A DNA stretch of 64,000 bases from Sanguibacter keddieii. GTDB taxonomy: Bacteria > Actinomycetota > Actinomycetes > Actinomycetales > Actinomycetaceae. Positions 40,175 to 47,712 of this stretch are shown here, in pieces. Within the stretch, counting starts at the first letter, position 1. Each line of letters begins with the position of its first letter. The notes under the pieces are model-generated. The model was not told where the DNA came from and ran no database searches. It worked only from the letters and a program-made list of their open reading frames with translations. The stretch is taken from the NCBI RefSeq assembly GCF_001064145.1, contig NZ_JVOJ01000059.1:1-64000 (forward strand), read 5' to 3'. Position numbers and translations under genes: made by a program.

Positions 40175-40300
40175 CCGACAATCTCGCACGTAATTCCCAT
40201 GTCAACTTTTTAAACTTTGAAATCGCATCGTTGATATTCCGCGGTTTTCAAAGGGTGTCCCAGAACACGCTCCGGGGAATTACGTGCGAAATTTGGGGAG
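40175..40300. repeat. 127-bp palindromic element, copy C
   Basis: Arms TCGCACGTAATTCCC (40184-40198) and GGGAATTACGTGCGA (40275-40289), core at 40229-40249. Outer arm ends are 106 bases apart, as in copies A and B. The flanks share GATGCCCAAAT.GCTGGCCACCT with the right flank of copy A. Confidence 0.85.
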
Positions 40301-40430
40301 GTCCCGCCACGGGATCTGCGGGATCGACGGCCTCTACCGAGGCACCAACGCAGTCGTCGAGCGAACGCCCACCGCGGTGCCCACAGCGATGCCCAAATCG
40401 CTGGCCACCTCGGCGACCGACGGTTCGCAT

Positions 40431-40541
40431 CCGGATAGGTTATGAACACGTGAATAGGTTACGAAGATCCGGATAGGTTATTAAGCTATCCGGATGCGCA
40501 TAACCTATCCGGATCGTGACAACCTATCCGGATCGTGGCTA
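40431..40541. repeat. GGATAGGTTA box cluster (copy 4)
   Basis: Nearly identical to the cluster at 38779-38883, with three forward and inverted boxes around CCGGATAG-CTATCCGG. Both are preceded by the same ~45 bases (GGCGACCGACGGTTCGCATC). The gap 40542-40672 up to murB holds nothing else recognised. Confidence 0.85.
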
Positions 40542-40672
40542 CTCAGAAAGCGGACTCATCCGGTGCCTGACGGTACACACATCAACGTCGCTACCCAGCC
40601 CACGACGGGCGAAGCGACGATCACGCAATCCACTACCACGTGATGCCCATCGTCACCCGGCCAGGTGGCCCG

Positions 40673-41761
40673 CTACCAGGCGATGCCGACCGTGACCGGC
40701 TCGGGCACCAGGGTCACGCCGAACGCCTCACGAACGCGCTCGCGCACCGTGCGGGCCAGGGCCTCGATGTCGGCGCCGCTCGCACCGCCGCGGTTCGTCA
40801 GGGCCAGCACGTGCTTGGTGGACAGGGACGCGCGCGGCGGATCCCCGGCCTCGGGCAGGTGGAATCCCTTCCCACAGCCCGCGTGGTCGATGAGCCAGGC
40901 GGCGCTCGTCTTGACGAGGCCCTCCCCCGCCCTGAAGCGCGGCGCATCCTCGGGCAGGGCTGCGGCAGCGGCCTCGGGCAGGATCGGGTTCGTGAAGAAG
41001 GAACCGGCGCTCCACGTGTCGTGATCGGCGGGATCGAGGACCATGCCCTTGCCGCGGCGCATCTCCAGGACGGTGGAGCGGACCAGGGACGCGTCGGCAC
41101 GCTCGCCGGCCTCAACGCCGAGGCGACGCGCCAGTTCGGCGTACATGACGGGGGCACTGAGGGCCGAGCGCTCGAGACGGAAGTCGACGGAGAGCACCAC
41201 CCAGCGGCCGGTCGGCCCCCAGGGACGGTCGCCCAGGCCGGGCTGGCCGACGCTGCGCTTGATCGCCGAGGAGCGGTACGCGAAGCCGAGGTCGGAGGGC
41301 AGCAGGCGCACGACGATGCCCGTCAGGCGATCGTAGACCTCGACGCTCTCGATGGTCTCGGAGACCTCGTGGCCGTAGGCGCCCACGTTCTGCACGGGGG
41401 AGGCACCGACCGTCCCGGGGATGCCGGACAGCGCCTCGACGCCGGACAGACCCTGAGAGAGCGTCCAGGAGACGAAGGCGTCCCAGACCGTGCCCGCGCC
41501 GGCGCGCACGACGACAGATCCGGCCGGCTCCTCGTGGATGATGGAGGCAACCTCGCCGAAAGGCTGCACGTCGACGACCATGCCCTCGAAGGGGGCGTCG
41601 GATGCCAGCAGATTCGACCCTCCGCCCACGACGAGGAGCGGGCCTCCGGCGGCGTCGGCCGCGGCGACGGCATCCACCAGAGCGTCGGCGGACGTGGCGG
41701 GCACGAGGCGGGCGATGGGCCCACCTACGCGCAGGGTCGTCAGATCAGCAAGGGTCGTCAT
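40673..41761 (-). CDS. murB: UDP-N-acetylenolpyruvoylglucosamine reductase
   Basis: The 362-aa flavoenzyme makes UDP-MurNAc for peptidoglycan. FAD-binding VVGGGSNLLASD, EALSGIPGTVGASPVQNVGAYG, the YRSS...K motif and the proton-donor Ser in SAGSFFTNPILP are all present. Length is typical of type I MurB. It is part of the usual actinobacterial murB-aspC-trnW-secE neighbourhood. Confidence 0.95.
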   Translation of the reverse strand: MTTLADLTTLRVGGPIARLVPATSADALVDAVAAADAAGGPLLVVGGGSNLLASDAPFEGMVVDVQPFGEVASIIHEEPAGSVVVRAGAGTVWDAFVSWTLSQGLSGVEALSGIPGTVGASPVQNVGAYGHEVSETIESVEVYDRLTGIVVRLLPSDLGFAYRSSAIKRSVGQPGLGDRPWGPTGRWVVLSVDFRLERSALSAPVMYAELARRLGVEAGERADASLVRSTVLEMRRGKGMVLDPADHDTWSAGSFFTNPILPEAAAAALPEDAPRFRAGEGLVKTSAAWLIDHAGCGKGFHLPEAGDPPRASLSTKHVLALTNRGGASGADIEALARTVRERVREAFGVTLVPEPVTVGIAW

Positions 41762-41817
41762 GCCCCTAAGCCTAGTCGCACGGCACGCGTTCGGCCTAAC
41801 CCCGGAGCGCGACGGGT

Positions 41818-42807
41818 TCAGTCCATCGTAATGACGATCTTGCCTCGCACGTGGCCGCCCATGAGCTCCGTGTACGCGGCGCGTACCTGCCCCACTTCGA
41901 ACGGGTAGGTACGCGCAATGGTCAGGCTCACCGTGCCGCGTTCCACAAGACCCGCAACCGTCGCGATGTCGGAGATCTTTCCGTCGCGCCCGCCCGTGAA
42001 GCGCGCGCGCCGCAGGGCGATCGCAGGCGTCGGGACGAGCGTTCCCACGCGCTCACCCTGAACGCCGAGGCTGTGGGCCAGCGACGAGTATCCGCCGAAG
42101 CAGTCGATGAAGGCAGTGACGGGCGAGGGCGCCGCGTCCTTGATTTGTTGCTCCAGGCCCTCGCCATAGGCCACGGGGATCGCGCCAAGGGACCGCAGGT
42201 AGTCGGCATTTGAGGGACTGGCGATACCGATGACGGTCGCGCCGCGGGCGAGAGCCAGCTGCGTGACGAGGCCTCCCACTCCTCCGGCGGCCGCAGCGAC
42301 CACGATGACGTCACCCACGTCGGCCTTCACGCTGCGCATGGCGCCCATCGCGGTCTGCGCGGCCACGCCCAGGCCACCGGCGGCCTCGAAGCTGACGGAA
42401 GCGGGTTTGGGGACGACGTTGGCGGCCGCGACAAGGAGTTGGGTCGTCAGCGAACCGTACGCGCGGGCCTGCCAGGGCGCGGCACGCAACAGGCCAATAA
42501 CCTCGTCCCCCACTCCCATGTTGCTCACCGCCGGGCCGACGGCCGTCACGACACCCGCAAAATCCTGTCCCACGCCCCGTAGCGGCCGCTCCTTGCCGCG
42601 AGCGAACCAACGGGCAGGGTGAACGATGGTGCGGACGACCTCGAGGGGCCTCGTCAATCCACCGAAGAGCTTGTAGTCAACAGGGTTGATGCCGGCGGCC
42701 TGCACCTTCACGAGCACCTGCCCCTCACCGGGCGCAGGAAGGGATACCTCGCCTTCCTCGAGCACCTCAACGCCTCCGAAACGACGGTATCCGATCATTC
42801 GCGCCAT
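41818..42807 (-). CDS. NADP-dependent zinc-free alcohol dehydrogenase/quinone oxidoreductase
   Basis: The 329-aa medium-chain dehydrogenase has AAGINPVDYKLFGG, GQDFAGVV, and the cofactor-binding AAAGGVGGLVTQLALARGATVIG. It lacks zinc-ligand cysteines. The family reduces quinones, enones or aldehydes with NADPH; the substrate is unknown. GAAGAAG precedes the ATG. It is monocistronic, or co-transcribed with murB, which starts 56 bases downstream of its stop. Confidence 0.85.
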   Translation of the reverse strand: MARMIGYRRFGGVEVLEEGEVSLPAPGEGQVLVKVQAAGINPVDYKLFGGLTRPLEVVRTIVHPARWFARGKERPLRGVGQDFAGVVTAVGPAVSNMGVGDEVIGLLRAAPWQARAYGSLTTQLLVAAANVVPKPASVSFEAAGGLGVAAQTAMGAMRSVKADVGDVIVVAAAAGGVGGLVTQLALARGATVIGIASPSNADYLRSLGAIPVAYGEGLEQQIKDAAPSPVTAFIDCFGGYSSLAHSLGVQGERVGTLVPTPAIALRRARFTGGRDGKISDIATVAGLVERGTVSLTIARTYPFEVGQVRAAYTELMGGHVRGKIVITMD

Positions 42808-42927
42808 GATTCTTCTTCTCTCGTCGAAGCGACACGGAGCGCCACGTCACAGGCGTTCCTGCCCACCAGGATACGCCGACCGAATCGCCGAAGAAAGGCG
42901 CAAGGACAAGCCGGATACGCGGCCTAC

Positions 42928-44169
42928 CTAGTCGCCGAAGGCGAGGTCCGTGCGCCTGGTTCCACGCCGGTCGGGCACCTGCCCGGCGAGCACGATCGCG
43001 AGGAGGACCGGCAGCGCCACGAAGGCCAGCGCACGGTGGTAGCCGATGTGGTCAGCGATGAGGCCGAGGATCGGCGGGCCGATGAGGGCCGCGCCGTAGT
43101 TGACGGTCGACAGGACCGAGACGCGCGCAGGCGTCATCACGGGCTCGACGGACAGCGCGGAGATGCCCAGCGGGAAGCCGAGGGCCGATCCGATGCCCCA
43201 CAGAGCAATACCCGCGACCGCGAGGCCGTGGTGCGGCGCGAAGGCCACGAGCAGCAGGCCCACTACCGCGCCGGTAAAGGTGATGCGCAACAGCATGGGC
43301 GAGCCCAGGCGGGCCTCGAGGCGCGGGGACGCGAAGCGCACGATCGTCATCATGAGCAGGAAGAACGCAAACGCCGCGGATGCCGCCGCCGTTGAGTAGC
43401 CGTAGCCGTCCACCATGGACAGGTTGAGCCAGTCGTTCGCCGCGCCCTCCATGAGGCCCGCGCTCATGACCATGAGGGCGATGAGCACGGTCTGCTTCTC
43501 GCGCCAGGCAACCCGGGTGAGGCCCTTCGCCTTGTTCGACGAGGCCTCTCCTCCATCACCCTTGTCCTGAGCGGGCGCGAGGACCGCGACCTCCTCCTTC
43601 GTCAGGTAGAAGCCGACGGCAGTGCCGCAGGCGAGAAGCTCGAGGGCCGCCAGGCCGAAAAGGTGGGCTCCGAGGGGCAGCCCCATCTGGGCGGCAACAG
43701 CGCCGAGGAGGGCACCACCGAGCATGCCGACCGCGTACATCGCCTGGATGACGGGGACGACGGTGCGGCGCACGGCCGCCTGCACGAGGCCGGCCTCAAT
43801 GTTCATGGTCGCGCCCCACAGGCCGTTGCCAGCCGCGATCAGCACGAGGCCGACGGTGGCCAGCGGGATCGACACGTTGAGCGCGCCCATGCCCGCGCAG
43901 ACGATGCCGAGAGCCCAGATGAGCACACCGATACGGCCCGAGGCCCGCGCGCCGAATTTGGTCACGATCGGTCCGGAGGTCGGCAGGGTGAGCAGAGAGC
44001 CGAGGGAGGCGATGAGCAGCATCGTGCCGATCGTCGCCGGGGTCAGTCCGAGGTCATCGCGCACGTCGGGCAGGCGCGAGAGCCACGCGGAGGTACCGAA
44101 ACCGAGGCACACGTAGACGATACCGGTGGCGCGAAGGGCGGCGTGAGCACGAGAGGACGGGACAGACAT
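42928..44169 (-). CDS. MFS transporter
   Basis: The 413-aa protein has about twelve hydrophobic helices and the MFS 2-3 loop (GPIVTKFGARASGRIG). It resembles the sugar/drug MFS group that starts with YVCLGFGTSAWLSRLPDVRDDLGL (YbjJ-like). A ~25-residue Gln/Asp/Lys loop separates the halves. The substrate is unknown. It stands between the oxidoreductase and the sialic-acid operon and may be unrelated to the latter. Confidence 0.85.
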   Translation of the reverse strand: MSVPSSRAHAALRATGIVYVCLGFGTSAWLSRLPDVRDDLGLTPATIGTMLLIASLGSLLTLPTSGPIVTKFGARASGRIGVLIWALGIVCAGMGALNVSIPLATVGLVLIAAGNGLWGATMNIEAGLVQAAVRRTVVPVIQAMYAVGMLGGALLGAVAAQMGLPLGAHLFGLAALELLACGTAVGFYLTKEEVAVLAPAQDKGDGGEASSNKAKGLTRVAWREKQTVLIALMVMSAGLMEGAANDWLNLSMVDGYGYSTAAASAAFAFFLLMMTIVRFASPRLEARLGSPMLLRITFTGAVVGLLLVAFAPHHGLAVAGIALWGIGSALGFPLGISALSVEPVMTPARVSVLSTVNYGAALIGPPILGLIADHIGYHRALAFVALPVLLAIVLAGQVPDRRGTRRTDLAFGD

Positions 44170-44209
44170 GCTGGGTAATATACGCGCCGCCAGTTGCGAA
44201 TGTCAGCGG

Positions 44210-44240
44210 GCGCGGGCGGGTGTTGGTCACCCGCCCGCGC
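44210..44240 (-). terminator. terminator of the nan operon
   Basis: GCGCGGGCGGGTG / CACCCGCCCGCGC, a perfect 13-bp stem with a 5-base loop, 21 bases after the nanE stop. Confidence 0.8.
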
Positions 44241-44261
44241 ACTGTCACAACAGCGACAGGA

Positions 44262-44936
44262 TCAGCCCTCCACGGCCGCCTTGAACCACGTCGTAATCGA
44301 GGTGGGGTGCGTGATGGCGGTACCGACGATGACGGCGAACGCGCCCGCCTCCATGGCGGCGGCGGCCTGCTCGGGCGTGTGGACGCGGCCCTCGCAGATC
44401 ACGGGCACGTCCGGGAACGCGGCGACGACCTCGCGCAGCAGCTCCAGGTCGGGCCCATCCGTCTTGACGCGGTCACCCGTGTAGCCCGCCAGGGTCGTGG
44501 ACACGATGTCCACACCCGCGTCGACGGCGCGCTGGGCGTCCTCGAAGGAGCCGCAGTCAGCCATGACGAGGGTGCCGTCCTCACGCAGGGCCGCAACGGT
44601 CTGCGCGAAGCTCAAACCGTCGAGGCGCGGGCGACCCGTCGCGTCCAGGGCGACGATGTCGGAGCCGGCCATGACGCAGGCGCGGGCGTGGCGCAGCGAG
44701 GGGGTGATGTACACGCCCTCGTGGCCTTCCTTCCACAGGCCGATCACGGGCACGTCGACGCGGCCCTTGATCGCGGAAATGTCGGACAGGCCCTGGCAGC
44801 GGATCGCGGCGGCGCCACCGATCTCGGCGGCGCGGGCGATCTGGGCCATCGTCTCGGGGTGGCGCATGGGCTCGCCCGGGTACGCCTGGACGGAGACGAT
44901 GAGCTTGCCCTTCAGGTTTGCAATGAGCGGGTGCAT
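44262..44936 (-). CDS. nanE: N-acetylmannosamine-6-phosphate 2-epimerase
   Basis: The 224-aa TIM-barrel protein has IVSVQAYPGEPM at the first strand, IGLWKEG with the catalytic lysine, IVALDATGRPRLDG, and FAVIVGTAITHP at the phosphate-binding end. It converts ManNAc-6-P to GlcNAc-6-P. It is the last gene of the sialic-acid operon, 9 bases after nanK. Confidence 0.95.
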   Translation of the reverse strand: MHPLIANLKGKLIVSVQAYPGEPMRHPETMAQIARAAEIGGAAAIRCQGLSDISAIKGRVDVPVIGLWKEGHEGVYITPSLRHARACVMAGSDIVALDATGRPRLDGLSFAQTVAALREDGTLVMADCGSFEDAQRAVDAGVDIVSTTLAGYTGDRVKTDGPDLELLREVVAAFPDVPVICEGRVHTPEQAAAAMEAGAFAVIVGTAITHPTSITTWFKAAVEG

Positions 44937-44945
44937 GGTTTTCTC

Positions 44946-45866
44946 CTATGCGTGCAGGAAGAATGAAACGGCCCCGAGCAGCGGCGCGTCGCCGCCGAGG
45001 GAACCAACGAGGATGGGGGTGTTCGCGACGGGCGTCATCGCGGAGGCCGCGAAGCCTTCGCGCAGGGCGTCCCACCAGATGTCCCCGGAGCGGGTCATGG
45101 ACCCAGACAGGATGACGACGGCCGGATCCACGCAGTTGACCAACGAGGCCGTGGCCTCGCCGAGCGCGAACGCGGAGCGGGAGAAGCAGGCGGCCGCCAG
45201 GGCGTTGCCGGATTCGGCAAGCTCCTGCAGGGCGCGCCCGCCGTCGACCTCGGGGTCGGACTCGCCGCGCAGCGAGTCGTACCAGGCCGTGATGCCCGAG
45301 CCGGAGCAGAAGGACTCGATGTGTCCCTTGCGACCGCACGAGCACGTCATGTCGGGGGCGAAGTGGTGGTGGATGTGGCCCACATGTCCGGCGATGCCGC
45401 GCGACCCGAAGGAGACCTGGCGGTCCTCGACGAGAGCGCCGCCGATGCCGGTGCCCACCGCGATCGACAGGACGGAGCGGTAGGGCTGGCCGGCACCGAG
45501 CGTGGCCTCGCCCAGGCCGTGCGCGTGCACGTCGTTGAGGACGCGCACCGTCAGGCCGGTTGTCTCCTGAAGCAGAGAGCCCAGGGGGGTGCCTCCCCAA
45601 CCGGGCATCGTGCCCGTCGCGGAGGCGATGTCGCCGGTCGAGGGGTCGACGACGCCAGCGCTGGCGACGGCGACACCCGACACGGCAGGGTGTGAGGCGA
45701 CCAGGGACGAAGCGAGATCGCAGATGCGTGCCGCCACGTCCGCTCCGCCGCGCATCGCGTCGGTGGGGATCGATCCGCGCTCGGTGACCTCGTAGGTGTC
45801 ACCGGCCTCGACGATGCCCCACCCAACCTTGGTGCCACCGATGTCGAGGGCAAGGAGCGTAGTCAT
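44946..45866 (-). CDS. nanK: ROK-family N-acetylmannosamine kinase
   Basis: The 306-aa ROK protein has the phosphate loop LALDIGGTKVGWG and the zinc motif region with GHVGHIHHHF and CSCGRKGHIESFCSG. It would phosphorylate ManNAc at O6, linking nanA to nanE. A hairpin (45902-45969) separates it from nanA. Confidence 0.9.
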   Translation of the reverse strand: MTTLLALDIGGTKVGWGIVEAGDTYEVTERGSIPTDAMRGGADVAARICDLASSLVASHPAVSGVAVASAGVVDPSTGDIASATGTMPGWGGTPLGSLLQETTGLTVRVLNDVHAHGLGEATLGAGQPYRSVLSIAVGTGIGGALVEDRQVSFGSRGIAGHVGHIHHHFAPDMTCSCGRKGHIESFCSGSGITAWYDSLRGESDPEVDGGRALQELAESGNALAAACFSRSAFALGEATASLVNCVDPAVVILSGSMTRSGDIWWDALREGFAASAMTPVANTPILVGSLGGDAPLLGAVSFFLHA

Positions 45867-45901
45867 GAGGATCCTTACGAAAAGTTAGGGGTATAAGAAA
45901 A

Positions 45902-45969
45902 TCGACGAGGCCGGGGCGCGCGCCCGAAGGCGCGCAATACGCGGAACGGAACTGCCCCGGCCTCGTCGA
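45902..45969 (-). terminator. intercistronic hairpin between nanA and nanK (GGCCTCGTC family)
   Basis: TCGACGAGGCCGGGGC / GCCCCGGCCTCGTCGA, a perfect 16-bp stem with a 36-base loop that itself contains a GCGCGC/GCGCGC hairpin. It starts 5 bases after the nanA stop on the transcribed strand. Confidence 0.7.
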
Positions 45970-45973
45970 CGTA

Positions 45974-46891
45974 TCAGGAGAGCAGGTCGACCGCGCGCAG
46001 CACGGACGCGACATGCTCCATGTTGTCGCCCTCAATGGCGGCAACCGGGCGCGGCATCTCAGGCGAATCGAAGACGCCGAGCAGGTGCAGGGCGGCCTTG
46101 AAGGCGCCGACACCCGCACCGAAGCCCTGCACGCCCTTCACCTGGACGATGCGCATGAGCTCCGCGAGGCGGTCCTGCTCGGTGCGCACGGCCTCCCAGT
46201 CGCGACGCTCGTAGGCCTGCCACTGGCGCACGTAGCCCTCGGGGTCCACGTTGGCCAGGCCGGGCACGGAGCCGTCCGCGCCGGACATGTAGGCGCCGTC
46301 GACGACGACCTCGTGGCCGGTGAGCAGCTGCATCGGGTGGCCGGCGGCCTCGTTCGCCAGGCACAGCCAGCGGAACGCGACGTCGTCACCGGAGGAGTCC
46401 TTGACGCCGTCGATAACGCCATCGCGGCCCAGGCGCATGAGCAGGTCGGGCGACAGCTTCGTGTGCACGCACACGGGGATGTCGTAGGCCCACAGCTCGA
46501 GGCTGGTGTTCTCCTTGAGGATGCGGAAGTGACGCTCGACCTCGGTCTCGCCGCCGAGGGCGTAGAACGGGGCGGTCGCGACGACGCCGGTGGCACCGCC
46601 GATCTCTTCCACGGCCTTGATGTTCTCGATGACGCGCTCGGTCTCAGTGTCGATGACGCCGACCAGGAGCGGGATGCGGCCGTCAACGATGCGCACGGCT
46701 TCGCGCTGGATCTGTGCGCGGCGCTCGGCGGTCGAGAAGGCGACCTCACCGGTGGAGCCGGAGACGAACAGGCCGTCGAGGCCCGCCTCGATCAGGCGGT
46801 TGATGTGGCGCTCGAGCGAGGGGACGTCGAGTTCGCCGTCCTTGAGCGGAATGGCCAGGGGCGGGACGACGCCACGGATCTTCGAAGACAT
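45974..46891 (-). CDS. nanA: N-acetylneuraminate lyase (DapA/NanA family)
   Basis: The 305-aa protein has the GSTGEVAFST loop, YDIP, and the Schiff-base lysine in GVKDSSGD. These define the DHDPS/NAL superfamily; in this operon it should split N-acetylneuraminate to ManNAc and pyruvate. The ATG is 2 bases from the ATPase stop. Confidence 0.88.
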   Translation of the reverse strand: MSSKIRGVVPPLAIPLKDGELDVPSLERHINRLIEAGLDGLFVSGSTGEVAFSTAERRAQIQREAVRIVDGRIPLLVGVIDTETERVIENIKAVEEIGGATGVVATAPFYALGGETEVERHFRILKENTSLELWAYDIPVCVHTKLSPDLLMRLGRDGVIDGVKDSSGDDVAFRWLCLANEAAGHPMQLLTGHEVVVDGAYMSGADGSVPGLANVDPEGYVRQWQAYERRDWEAVRTEQDRLAELMRIVQVKGVQGFGAGVGAFKAALHLLGVFDSPEMPRPVAAIEGDNMEHVASVLRAVDLLS

Positions 46892-46893
46892 AA

Positions 46894-47712
46894 TTACATC
46901 TCTCCTTCGAGGTTGGGGTGCAAAAGCGAGGGCGCGGCACCCAGGAGCTTGCGGGTGTAGGGATCTTCCGGGTCGGCGAGCAGCTGTGCGGCCGGCCCTT
47001 CTTCGACGACCTTGCCGCCGTTCATGACGGCGATCCGGTCAGACACATAGCGCACGGTCTGAATGTCGTGCGAGATGAAGACCATCGCCAGGCCCAGTTC
47101 CTTCTTAAGGTCCGTGAGCAGGTTCAGGATCTGTGCTCGCACCGACACGTCGAGTGCGGAGGTGGGCTCGTCTGCGATGATCGCATCCGGGCCGATGGAC
47201 AGGGCTCGGGCGATGGCCACACGCTGGCGCTGGCCACCCGAGAGCTGTCCGGGAAGCGCGTCGAGCGCGCTCGAGGGCAGGCCGACGAGCGAGATCAGTT
47301 CGTGCACACGCCTGGCTCGCGAGGCCGCGTCACCGATGCCGTGCACGCGCAGCGGGTCAGCGAGCTGATCCTGGACGTGCATGCGGGGGTTCAGGGCCGT
47401 CGCGGGGTCCTGGAAGACCACGGAGACGACGCGACCGATCTCCCGTCGGGCGGCAGCGCTACGCTTCGTGACCTCCTTGCCGTTGAAGAACACCTGGCCG
47501 GCGCTCGGCATCTGCAGGCCACACATGACGTTCGCGGTCGTGGACTTGCCACAGCCGGACTCGCCGACGATGCCGAGCGTCTGTCCGCGCTCGATGCGCA
47601 TGTTGACGCCGCGCACCGCGTGGACCTTGTTCGGCTTGAACAGGGAGCCGGTACGCGAGGTGAAGGTCACCTCGACGTTCTTCAGTTCGATGATCGGGGT
47701 GTTGTCGCTCAT
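46894..47712 (-). CDS. oligopeptide-type ABC transporter ATPase (DppF-like), sialic-acid uptake
   Basis: The 272-aa protein has Walker [10 protein letters not shown], signature [15 protein letters not shown] and Walker B IIADEPTSALDVSV. It lies between the fused permease/ATPase gene (4-base overlap) and nanA. Transporters of this family carry sialic acid in several actinobacteria. Confidence 0.9.
   Translation of the reverse strand: MSDNTPIIELKNVEVTFTSRTGSLFKPNKVHAVRGVNMRIERGQTLGIVGESGCGKSTTANVMCGLQMPSAGQVFFNGKEVTKRSAAARREIGRVVSVVFQDPATALNPRMHVQDQLADPLRVHGIGDAASRARRVHELISLVGLPSSALDALPGQLSGGQRQRVAIARALSIGPDAIIADEPTSALDVSVRAQILNLLTDLKKELGLAMVFISHDIQTVRYVSDRIAVMNGGKVVEEGPAAQLLADPEDPYTRKLLGAAPSLLHPNLEGEM

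Noticed and set aside
38779-40541. CRISPR array
   Set aside because: The repeats are short boxes in mirrored orientation with unequal, non-unique spacers, and no cas gene is present.
38779-40541. Replication origin with DnaA boxes
   Set aside because: GGATAGGTTA is not the TTATCCACA DnaA box, and no dnaA, dnaN or AT-rich unwinding region is near.
38442-40672. Insertion sequence carrying the toxin-antitoxin genes
   Set aside because: No transposase or recombinase frame and no flanking target duplication could be seen, so the palindromic elements were reported as repeats of unknown nature.
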